This document shows, one piece after another, positions 17,317-27,525 of a DNA stretch of 64,000 bases. The position numbers and the translations under genes are program-made. The stretch is from contig PMFA01000024.1 of the NCBI GenBank assembly GCA_003155915.1, positions 143,035-207,034 on the forward strand. The letters are read 5' to 3'. Origin of the DNA: Acidimicrobiaceae bacterium. Its GTDB lineage: Bacteria; Actinomycetota; Acidimicrobiia; Acidimicrobiales; RAAP-2. The number at the start of each line of letters is the position of its first letter. The first letter of the stretch is position 1. The notes beneath the pieces are model-generated. The model did not search any database, was not told where the DNA came from, and saw only the letters and a list, made by a program, of their open reading frames with translations.

Positions 17317-19223
17317 TTGGTGACTGTCAATGTCACCGACGAGAGCTTCTTGACCATGGTCCCGGCGACGGGGCTCTCCGAGAGCACCTTCGTCCACGTG
17401 GGTGTATTCCCGGAACCGGGTCCGGTCGAGTTGTAGTACAGGACGGCCGCCGTCATCGCGGCCTTCGTTTGCGCCTCGTTCATCCCCACGACGTTTGGCA
17501 CCGCAACCAGGTTCTGGCTCGCGATCGTCGTGGTCGTCGTGGTCGTGCCCGACGTCGCCACGGTAGTGGTCGTGGTCGTAGTCGAGGCCACCGGACCGGT
17601 GCTTCGTTCCAGAATCACGGTCGAATGAACGGCCGCTGCGGTAATCGCGTGGCCCGCGGAATTGACCACGCGAGCGATGCGATCGACCGGCGTCGTCGAG
17701 CTCGTGATCATCCGATTCGCCGGACACGTCACGACGAAGTGCAGACGTAGAAGTTTCGGCCGGGCCTCGTTGCAGGTCTCACCGATGAGATGGGCGGGCA
17801 GGCGCACCGTATGGACACCATCGGAGACGGTGACGGTTATCAACTGACCGCTCTTGGCCTCGGTGTTGTACGCGGGCGACTGAGAAATTATCGTGCCGCT
17901 CTTGGCGCTCGCGGAGAACGCGTACTTGATGGTGACGAGGAAGCCGTCGGACTTGACGGTCGAACGCAGACTGACGATTCCCGCGTTGCTGGTGAAGCTC
18001 GCGTTCTGGTACTCACTCAGGTTCACGCCCACGAAGTTCGGCACCGAGTTTTCCTGGCTGAACAGCCCGATCTTCCACGCGATGCCCCCACCGATCGCCA
18101 GGACGAGCAGGATCACCGCGGCGACGAGGAAGACCAGTCGACGAGAACGAGGGAGTCGCGCATAGTCCAGGTCGTCGAACTCGCCACGGACGCCTCGACT
18201 TCGGCCGGCGGGTGAACTCGTCGTGACCCATTCGTCGGCCGGACGGGCGTGGCGTGGCGCGCCGGTGCGACCAATCGATGAGACGACCGCCGTGGCGCCA
18301 GTGATCTGATCGGGCGACGGGGGTCGAAAGCCGACCGAGTTGCGCGGCTCGGAGGGCCGGTACCGGCTCAGGAGTGGCACCTCTCCCCCGACGGGAAGGA
18401 TCACGAGTGGCGCGAAGTCGCTCACGACCGCGCCGAGGCGGCTGGCGAACTGTTCGGCGTCCAGTCGTTGCAGGGGGTTCGACACCGCCGCCTGAGCGAG
18501 GATCATGTCCAGCGTGCCGAGTTCCGGCCGCATGGGCAAGGTCGCGTTGATGCGCGCGCGCAACACCGCCTCGGGCGTCACGCCGTCGAAGGGCGTGATG
18601 CCGACCACCGCTTCGTAGAGGATGAGCGCCAGGGCGTAGACGTCGCTGCGCGCATTGGCGGGGTCCCCGATCGCCTGCTCGGGGCTGAGGAAGCGCACGC
18701 CGTCGAGGGTCACGCGTTCGCGGTACTCGTCGCCGATTCCCGCCAGCGCGATGTCGCTCAGGCGCACGCGACCTTCTTCGTCGAGCAACAGTTTCGACGG
18801 GGAGAGCGCGCCGTGCACCATGCCGTTCTCGTGCACGTAGGCCAACGCACTACCGACGTCGCGTCCGAGTCGCGCGCCGTCATCGACGCTCAACGTGCGA
18901 CCGCTCGAGAGGACGTCCTCAAGGGATCCGCCGCTGAGGTACTCACAGATCATGAAGATCGAACCGGACTCTTGACCACCGTCGAAGACGCGCGCGAGGT
19001 GCGAATGGCTCAGCGTGGCGGCCTTGATAATCCGCTCACGAAACGCGCGACGAACGTCCTCGTGACCGGCCAGTCGCGGTAACAATACCTTCACGACGAC
19101 CGAGCGCTGGAGCGACTGGTCATCGGCCCGGTAGACCTCGGCCGTGTCACCGATGCCCAGGAGCTCCTGGATCCGGTAGCGATTCACCAGAAGGTGTCCG
19201 TTGGCGAAGGTCGGCGGTGGCAT
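17313..19223 (-). CDS. Ser/Thr kinase-like protein with PASTA region, predicted pseudokinase
   Basis: ATG 19223 gives 636 residues. The upstream part of the frame overlaps ligA in another frame and is rejected. A kinase fold spans about 16-270. The beta-3 Lys45 is present in VVVKVLLP, and SPEQ and DVYALALILYE are present. The catalytic loop reads HGALSPSK (137-144) instead of HRDxKxxN, and DFG reads DIA (157-159). The catalytic Asp is therefore missing. A basic and Ser-rich linker precedes a membrane helix (362-386). Outside are PASTA-like segments (PNFVGVNLSEY, PNVVGMNEAQTKAAM) and a Thr-rich linker. It probably scaffolds or senses cell-wall fragments rather than phosphorylating. Confidence 0.88.
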   Translation of the reverse strand: MPPPTFANGHLLVNRYRIQELLGIGDTAEVYRADDQSLQRSVVVKVLLPRLAGHEDVRRAFRERIIKAATLSHSHLARVFDGGQESGSIFMICEYLSGGSLEDVLSSGRTLSVDDGARLGRDVGSALAYVHENGMVHGALSPSKLLLDEEGRVRLSDIALAGIGDEYRERVTLDGVRFLSPEQAIGDPANARSDVYALALILYEAVVGITPFDGVTPEAVLRARINATLPMRPELGTLDMILAQAAVSNPLQRLDAEQFASRLGAVVSDFAPLVILPVGGEVPLLSRYRPSEPRNSVGFRPPSPDQITGATAVVSSIGRTGAPRHARPADEWVTTSSPAGRSRGVRGEFDDLDYARLPRSRRLVFLVAAVILLVLAIGGGIAWKIGLFSQENSVPNFVGVNLSEYQNASFTSNAGIVSLRSTVKSDGFLVTIKYAFSASAKSGTIISQSPAYNTEAKSGQLITVTVSDGVHTVRLPAHLIGETCNEARPKLLRLHFVVTCPANRMITSSTTPVDRIARVVNSAGHAITAAAVHSTVILERSTGPVASTTTTTTTVATSGTTTTTTTIASQNLVAVPNVVGMNEAQTKAAMTAAVLYYNSTGPGSGNTPTWTKVLSESPVAGTMVKKLSSVTLTVTK

Positions 19224-19251
19224 AGTCCCTAATAACCCTACCGATTTGGAC

Positions 19252-22340
<3,089 letters not shown>

Positions 22341-22357
22341 CGTCTTAGTCTGCCAGT

Positions 22358-22381
22358 CGCCGAGGCTCTTATGCCTCGGCG
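22358..22381. other. Perfect hairpin at the iscS-mnmA junction
   Basis: CGCCGAGGC, loop TCTTAT, GCCTCGGCG: a nine-pair perfect stem that covers the desulfurase stop codon and lies 17 bases before the mnmA start on the minus strand. No T run follows, so it is more likely an mRNA structure (stability or processing) than a terminator. Confidence 0.5.
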
Positions 22382-23532
22382 CGCAACCGGTAGACGACGC
22401 CCGAAAGAATCGCGATGACGGCGTCGACCTCTCCCTCGGTCGTCTCGGCCCCCATCGAGAGCCGCAGTGACCCACGGGCGCGTTCGTGCGAGACACCCAT
22501 CGCGGCCAACACGTGACTGGGACTCGCGGCGCCGCTCGAGCAACTCGCGGCCGCCGAGGCGCACACACCCTCTTGGTCCAACAAGAAGAGCAGTTCGTCG
22601 CTGGCGAGGTCGTCGAAGGTGACGTGCACGGTACCGGACACGCGTAGTGCACCGAGACCGGAAACCTGGCATCCGGGGATGAGACGCACGGCCGCGACGA
22701 GCTTTTCCTGGAGGTCGAGCACCCGGTCGTTCACGTCGGCCAGTTCATTCATCGTGAGGCGCACAGCGGCGGCCAGCCCCACGGCCGCGGCCACGTCAAC
22801 GGTGCCGCCGCGGCGACCTCGCTCCTGTCCCCCACCCGGAATGACCGCTTCGAGCGTGACGTCACCGCGCAAGACCAAGGCGCCGGAGTTGACCGGTCCA
22901 CCGATCTTGTGCGCGCAGATCGAGATCATGTCGGTCGTGGCGGTCACCGTCGCGAGATTCACCCACGACGCCGCCGCGATGGCGTCGGTGTGGGTGATCA
23001 CGCCACCGGGAATGATCGACTTCGACAGTGCGCTCACGCCGTCCAGTGGCTGTCGAACCCCGGTTTCGTTGTTGGCCGCCATGACGCTCACGATCGCGGT
23101 GTCGTCGCTCAAGCGCGACATGAGCGAGTCAAGATCCACCACGCCGTCCGCGTCGACGTCGATATAACCCACGCTCACGTCGTCGTGGTCGCGCGCCATC
23201 TTTTCGGCGGCGTCGGAGACCGCGTGGTGTTCGACGCGACTGATCAGTATCTCCGAGGTGTCGTGCGTTCGACGGTGGTGGCTCGTCACGCCCGCGATGG
23301 CGAGGTCACAGGACTCGGTGCCACCCCCGGTGAAGATGACGCCGCCGGGCTTCGCCCCCACGAAGGCCGCGACCTCGTCGCGCGCCTCCTCGACCGCTCG
23401 TCGAGCGTCACGTGCGGCCCGATGGCTGCCTGAGGGATTGCCGACCACGCCGCGTTGCCACGGCGCCATGGCGTCCGCGACCTCGTCGCGACGCGGCGCG
23501 GAAGCCGCGTGATCGAAGTAGTACTGGCTCAC
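22369..23532 (-). CDS. Cysteine desulfurase (IscS/NifS type)
   Basis: A PLP enzyme releasing sulfur from cysteine as a persulfide. It has 387 residues from GTG 23532, overlapping the dehydrogenase stop. The PLP Lys209 is in CAHKIGGP, and the persulfide Cys is in ASCSSGAASPSH. MAANNETG is present. The usual HTDAxQ motif reads HTDAIA here, so the Gln that contacts the PLP ring is replaced by Ala. This is an odd point that should be checked. The context with mnmA argues for a role in tRNA thiolation. Confidence 0.9.
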   Translation of the reverse strand: MSQYYFDHAASAPRRDEVADAMAPWQRGVVGNPSGSHRAARDARRAVEEARDEVAAFVGAKPGGVIFTGGGTESCDLAIAGVTSHHRRTHDTSEILISRVEHHAVSDAAEKMARDHDDVSVGYIDVDADGVVDLDSLMSRLSDDTAIVSVMAANNETGVRQPLDGVSALSKSIIPGGVITHTDAIAAASWVNLATVTATTDMISICAHKIGGPVNSGALVLRGDVTLEAVIPGGGQERGRRGGTVDVAAAVGLAAAVRLTMNELADVNDRVLDLQEKLVAAVRLIPGCQVSGLGALRVSGTVHVTFDDLASDELLFLLDQEGVCASAAASCSSGAASPSHVLAAMGVSHERARGSLRLSMGAETTEGEVDAVIAILSGVVYRLRAEA

Positions 23533-24893
23533 GCCACGTAGAAGGACTTGACGTTCGTGAACTCACGCACGCCAAACTCACCCAGCTCTCGACCGAAACC
23601 CGACTCCTTCGTCCCGCCGAAGGGCAACTCGGGCATGGAGGCGACGACGGAGTTCGCGAAGACCATACCGACGTCAAGCCCGGCGATGGCGGCGTCGATC
23701 TCCTTCTGGTCCGTCGCGTGGATTGCGCCGCCGAGGCCCCACGGCGTCGCGTTGGCGAAGGCGATGGCGGCGTCGAGGTCGTCGACGACTTCGACGACAG
23801 CAACCGGGCCGAAGAGCTCTTCGCTACCGGCGCGTGAGTCGACCGGCACGTCGGTCAACACCGTCGCCGGAAAGTAGTAGCCCCGCCGGGCCAAAGGGGC
23901 GCCGCCCGTTCGAGCGACCGCACCTTTGGTGACCGAGTCGGCGACCTGGGCGGACAACTCGTCGAGTTGACCACGACTCACGACCGGACCGAGGACCGTC
24001 GCGGGGTCCATCGGGTCACCGGTCGGCACGGCCGCCATTGCCTCGACGAACTTCTCAATGAACTCATCGGCGCGGTCGCGAACGACGATAAAGCGCTTGG
24101 ACGCAATGCAGGATTGACCGTTGTTCTGGATGCGCGCCGTGACCGCCAAGGGCACGGTCGCGTCCATGTCGGCGGAACTCGCGACGATGAACGGATCAGA
24201 GCCGCCCAACTCGAGCACGGACTTCTTCAGGTGCTGCCCGGCGATCTCGGCCACCGAACGACCGGCGCGGTCCGATCCCGTGAGCGTCACCGCGGCGATG
24301 CGCGGGTCCGCGATGATGCGCGGAACCTGGTCGTGACTCACGAAGAGCGTCGTCACGATGCCCTTCGGGAACCCCGAGCGGGTGAAGAGGTCTTCGATGA
24401 ACTTGGCACATCCCGGCACGTTCGAGGCGTGCTTCAGGACCATCACGTTGCCGGCCATGACGGTAGGCGCGGCGACTCGAATGAACTGCCAGAGTGGGTA
24501 GTTCCACGGCATCACTGCCAGAACGGCGCCGATCGGGTCATATCGAATGCCGCTACGTGATCCGCTCGTCGAGACCGCCTCGTCGCGCAACATCGCCTCG
24601 GCGTGCTCGGCGTAGTAGCGCATGGTGAACGCGCACTTCGCGACTTCACCCTTGGCGGCGGTGAAGGTCTTGCCCATTTCGCTCGTCAAGAGCTCGGCGA
24701 CGACCGGGATCTCGCTCTCGAGGATTTCGGCCGCCCGAATCATCAGGTGTGCCCTCTCGGCGACCGGTGTCGAGCGCCAGGACTCGAACGCACTCGCCGC
24801 GTGGGCCAGGGCGTGCTCGACGTCAGCGTCGCTGTGAGCCTCAAATTCAGCGACGAACTCTTCAGTGGCGGGATTGATTGCGGTGAATGACAT
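23529..24893 (-). CDS. NAD(P)-dependent aldehyde dehydrogenase, succinate-semialdehyde type
   Basis: ATG 24893 gives 454 residues, with AINPATEEFVAEF as the typical start. The catalytic Cys is in NNGQSCIASKRFIV, the general-base Glu in LELGGSDPFIV, and the cofactor region has PWNYPLWQ. Length and sequence style match the short succinate-semialdehyde dehydrogenases (GabD/YneI group). It could complete GABA breakdown after the polyamine module at 36-47 kb, which is an inference. It is coupled to iscS by a GTGA overlap and follows the MFS gene by four bases. Confidence 0.85.
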   Translation of the reverse strand: MSFTAINPATEEFVAEFEAHSDADVEHALAHAASAFESWRSTPVAERAHLMIRAAEILESEIPVVAELLTSEMGKTFTAAKGEVAKCAFTMRYYAEHAEAMLRDEAVSTSGSRSGIRYDPIGAVLAVMPWNYPLWQFIRVAAPTVMAGNVMVLKHASNVPGCAKFIEDLFTRSGFPKGIVTTLFVSHDQVPRIIADPRIAAVTLTGSDRAGRSVAEIAGQHLKKSVLELGGSDPFIVASSADMDATVPLAVTARIQNNGQSCIASKRFIVVRDRADEFIEKFVEAMAAVPTGDPMDPATVLGPVVSRGQLDELSAQVADSVTKGAVARTGGAPLARRGYYFPATVLTDVPVDSRAGSEELFGPVAVVEVVDDLDAAIAFANATPWGLGGAIHATDQKEIDAAIAGLDVGMVFANSVVASMPELPFGGTKESGFGRELGEFGVREFTNVKSFYVA

Positions 24894-24897
24894 TTCC

Positions 24898-26148
24898 CTA
24901 GTCTGCCAGCAAAACGGCAGGCTCATTCGGCGTCGCGGCGATCTCGCGCCAGAACTCGGGGCGCCGGAGTGTGACGATTCCCAACACGAGCGCCAACAGA
25001 ACCGCGTCGCTCACGGTGACCGGGCGCACGCCCCACGCCCGAGCGAACGCCGCCTGCACGAGGGCACCCAATGGATAGAAGATCGACAGTGAGAGGGTGT
25101 AGAGCGAAAGTATCCGCGAACGCTCGCTCGTGGGCGCGTGCAACTGCACCGCGGTGTTGAGGCCGGTGAGCGTGCCGACGTAGGCGCCGCCGAGCAACAC
25201 CAGGGCCGCGACCGCGAAGGCCAAGGTGTGGCTGAATCCGTAGAGCGCGAGCGCGAAGGCAACGGCGGCGAGTGAACCGCGCAACACGGCAATTCGCGAC
25301 GTGCGTCGAGCGACGCCGGGCAAGGTGACCGCGCCGATGACCGCGCCAACTCCCTGCGCGGCCACGAGCCACGCCACGCCGGTTCGACCGGCGTGCAACG
25401 TCTGGATGGCCATGGCCGGAATCAGGGCGATGAAGGGACTGGCAATCAATGCGACGATCCCGATGCCGAAGATCGGGTATCGACAGCCCTTCACGGACCA
25501 CGCGCGCTTCGCGCCGTCTTTGGTTTCGAACCACATGCGAATGGACGTCGTCGGCTTCGCCCGAGGCGCGGAGCGCACGAATGAGAACATCACAACGACG
25601 ACGACGAACGACGCGGCGTTGATCGCGAAACAGACTCCCGGTGAGGCGAAGGCCAGCGTCACGCCGGCCAACAGCGGTCCGACGATGCGACCCATGTTGA
25701 ACTGGGCCGAGGACAGTGATACCGCGGCGAAGACCTCATCACGGTCGACGAGGTCCGGCAACAACGACTGCCACGCCGCCCACGACGCTGAGCTGCAGAG
25801 CCCGTCGACGATGGCGAGGTAACACGCCAACTGGGGCGAAAGATGGTGGGTCAATCCGGCCGTCGCGAGCGCACTCGCGCTGAGGGCCATCACCAGATTG
25901 TTGGCCTGGATCCAGCGCTGTCGAACGACCCGGTCGGCGATGACGCCGCCCAACGGTGCACCGATCAAAGCCGGCGTCCACGCGCACACCGTCAAGAGTC
26001 CGAGCCACAAAGCGTCGTGCGTCGTCTGGGTCAGGTAGACGCCGAGCGCCACCGTCTGCATCCAGGTCCCGGTCGAGGAGATGAACGATGAACTTAAGGA
26101 GAGGGCGAAGCTTCGGTGACGAAGCGGCGCGAACGACGCTGAAGCCAT
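24898..26148 (-). CDS. MFS transporter, EntS-like
   Basis: The gene encodes 416 residues with about 12 membrane segments. The N-terminus RHRSFALSLSSSFISSTGTWMQTVALGVYLTQ is typical of the MFS_3 / enterobactin-exporter (EntS) group, and GGVIADRVVRQRWI is the loop motif. The substrate is unknown. It starts a minus-strand run (MFS, aldehyde dehydrogenase, desulfurase, mnmA, ligA) with gaps of a few bases. Export of a siderophore should not be assumed, because no siderophore genes are present. Confidence 0.8.
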   Translation of the reverse strand: MASASFAPLRHRSFALSLSSSFISSTGTWMQTVALGVYLTQTTHDALWLGLLTVCAWTPALIGAPLGGVIADRVVRQRWIQANNLVMALSASALATAGLTHHLSPQLACYLAIVDGLCSSASWAAWQSLLPDLVDRDEVFAAVSLSSAQFNMGRIVGPLLAGVTLAFASPGVCFAINAASFVVVVVMFSFVRSAPRAKPTTSIRMWFETKDGAKRAWSVKGCRYPIFGIGIVALIASPFIALIPAMAIQTLHAGRTGVAWLVAAQGVGAVIGAVTLPGVARRTSRIAVLRGSLAAVAFALALYGFSHTLAFAVAALVLLGGAYVGTLTGLNTAVQLHAPTSERSRILSLYTLSLSIFYPLGALVQAAFARAWGVRPVTVSDAVLLALVLGIVTLRRPEFWREIAATPNEPAVLLAD

Positions 26149-26197
26149 CTCGTAACGCTAACGCTCCGGGTCGTCGCGATTCGCTGCCGCGAGCGAA

Positions 26198-26320
26198 CTA
26201 GTCGTCGCGGTGTTTACGACGCGGGCGAAGGGCAAACCACCAGACCGAGATGATCGAGGCTAAGGCGCCCAATACTCCGATCGTGGACTTGACGCCCTTG
26301 CCCTTCTGGTTTTCTGCCAT
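26198..26320 (-). CDS. Small single-pass membrane protein, 40 aa
   Basis: The frame from ATG 26320 encodes 40 residues: a charged N-terminus (MAENQKGKGVK), one hydrophobic helix (STIGVLGALASIISVWWFAL, about 12-31), and a basic tail RPRRKHRDD. The Trp-rich interface and flanking charges fit a single-pass membrane microprotein. It lies in the same orientation between yceI and the MFS gene, 17 bases downstream of the yceI terminator. There is no obvious strong ribosome-binding site, so the call is moderate. Confidence 0.5.
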   Translation of the reverse strand: MAENQKGKGVKSTIGVLGALASIISVWWFALRPRRKHRDD

Positions 26321-26337
26321 AACCCATCGTAACGAGC

Positions 26338-26367
26338 AAAACGCCGGGGACGTAGTCCCCGGCGTTT
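26338..26367 (-). terminator. Intrinsic terminator downstream of yceI
   Basis: On the minus strand AACGCCGGGGAC, loop TAC, GTCCCCGGCGTT, then TT. The strong stem of about 12 pairs lies 17 bases after the yceI stop. It would also reduce read-through into the 40-residue ORF. Confidence 0.8.
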
Positions 26368-26383
26368 CAACTCTGCTGACCGA

Positions 26384-26956
26384 TTAGATCGCTTGGTGCG
26401 CCTCGACGGCGAGCTCGATCGCAATCTTGTTGCCGACGACCAGGCTGCCGTTCTCCAGCGTGCTGCCGAAGGTGATCCCGAAGTCACGGCGGTCGAACTC
26501 GGCGCGGGCCTCAAAACCCGTGACGGAGACGCCGGGGGTCATTGACGGTCCGGTACCGAGGTACTCGAGGTCGAACGTGACTGACTTGGTGATGCCCTTG
26601 ATGGTGAGGTCGGCCACGACCTTGACGTCGTCGCCCTTGGCGCTGACCTTGGTGGACTTGAGCGTCAACGTCGGGTAGGTCTCGAACTCGAGGAAATCCG
26701 GGCTCTTGAGGTGCGCGTCGCGCATTTCGTTGTCGGTGGTGATGCTGGCGGCCTGAACCGTCGCTTCAACACTGGAGTTCTCGAGCGTGTCGCCAATGGT
26801 GATCACACCGGTGAACTCGGTGAATCGACCGCGGACCTTGGAGGCCACGAGGTGACGGGCAACGAAGCCGATGGTTGAGTGGACGGCGTCGACGTTATAG
26901 GTGCCGGCGATGGGCAGATTGCTGGTGGCAACCTCGGTGGTGGGGGAACTTGTCAT
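26384..26956 (-). CDS. YceI family lipid-binding protein
   Basis: The gene encodes 190 residues. ATG 26956 is chosen because AGGAG lies eight bases upstream and the family core (GTYNVDAVHSTIGFVARHL) begins soon after. The single YceI domain (about 17-188) includes SPDFLEFETYPTLTLKST and FDRRDFGITFG. YceI proteins form a beta-barrel that binds isoprenoid-like lipids. No signal peptide is seen, so this copy appears cytosolic. It is divergent from a MarR gene, with a strong promoter and palindromes between them. Confidence 0.92.
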   Translation of the reverse strand: MTSSPTTEVATSNLPIAGTYNVDAVHSTIGFVARHLVASKVRGRFTEFTGVITIGDTLENSSVEATVQAASITTDNEMRDAHLKSPDFLEFETYPTLTLKSTKVSAKGDDVKVVADLTIKGITKSVTFDLEYLGTGPSMTPGVSVTGFEARAEFDRRDFGITFGSTLENGSLVVGNKIAIELAVEAHQAI

Positions 26957-26997
26957 TTCGGATCTCCTGTGTTCTAGACACTTTCTGTGCTTCTGCC

Positions 26998-27027
26998 AGT
27001 ATACTTGCTTATGCAACTACTTGTCAA
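26998..27027 (-). promoter_or_regulatory. Predicted promoter of yceI
   Basis: On the minus strand TTGACA (27022-27027), 18-base spacer, TATACT (26998-27003): a near-consensus housekeeping sigma promoter reading toward yceI. Confidence 0.75.
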
Positions 27028-27028
27028 G
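27005..27028. promoter_or_regulatory. Candidate MarR operator in the yceI-marR gap
   Basis: Two adjacent short palindromes, TTGCTTATGCAA (27005-27016) and CTTGTCAAG (27020-27028), lie between and over the -35 and -10 boxes of the yceI promoter. A repressor bound there would block yceI and could affect its own divergent gene. The assignment to the adjacent MarR protein is inferred from position. Confidence 0.5.
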
Positions 27029-27054
27029 CAGTAATTGCTAGACGAACTATATGC

Positions 27055-27060
27055 TAGAAT
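27055..27060 (+). promoter_or_regulatory. Predicted extended -10 box of marR, leaderless start
   Basis: TAGAAT preceded by TGC, with six bases to the ATG at 27067. The start site would fall on or beside the start codon, giving a leaderless mRNA as is common in actinobacteria. No clear -35 box was found. Confidence 0.5.
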
Positions 27061-27066
27061 CCTTCC

Positions 27067-27525
27067 ATGAGTTCCGAGACCCTCGCCTGCCCCTCCGGGG
27101 ATGAGAAGGTCCAGCTCTTTGGTTTGTTGCTCGAAACCAACGCCCGACTCTCGCGCAAGCTCGGTATCGAATTGGAGTCATCGTGCGAACTCCCCCTCGC
27201 CTGGTTCGACGTGCTCTTACAACTACGCCGCTCCCCCGACGGTCACCTGAAAATGAATGAGATCGCTGAGGCCATCGTGCACTCGAGCGGCGGTACCACG
27301 CGGCTTGTCGACCGAATCGAAGAGGCCGGCCTCGTCGCGCGCCAGAGTTGTCCGAGCGACCGCCGAGCGATTCACGTCGCCATCACTGAGACCGGTAACG
27401 CGAAATTGGATGAGGCGCTCAACGTCCACCTCGAATACCTGGATGAGAGCCTCGCCAAGCGCCTTACCCAGAGTGAGCGTGCGACGCTCACCTCGCTCCT
27501 GACGAAACTCAACTCGTCGCGTTAA
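27067..27525 (+). CDS. MarR family transcriptional regulator
   Basis: The gene encodes 152 residues. A winged-helix domain occupies about 40-105: LAWFDVLLQLRRSPDGHLKMNEIAEAIVHSSGGTTRLVDRIEEAGLV, followed by the wing with CPSDRRAIHVAITETG. Helices at both ends should form the dimer. It probably represses the divergent yceI gene and itself through the palindromes at 27005-27028. A pair of Cys residues (10 and 40) could allow redox sensing, but this is speculative. Its stop overlaps the ileS stop on the other strand. Confidence 0.9.
   Translation: MSSETLACPSGDEKVQLFGLLLETNARLSRKLGIELESSCELPLAWFDVLLQLRRSPDGHLKMNEIAEAIVHSSGGTTRLVDRIEEAGLVARQSCPSDRRAIHVAITETGNAKLDEALNVHLEYLDESLAKRLTQSERATLTSLLTKLNSSR

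Noticed and set aside
17317-17727. N-terminal extension of the small Cys-rich protein
   Set aside because: The His/Asp-rich stretch is the shadow of the Thr-rich linker of the pseudokinase in another frame.
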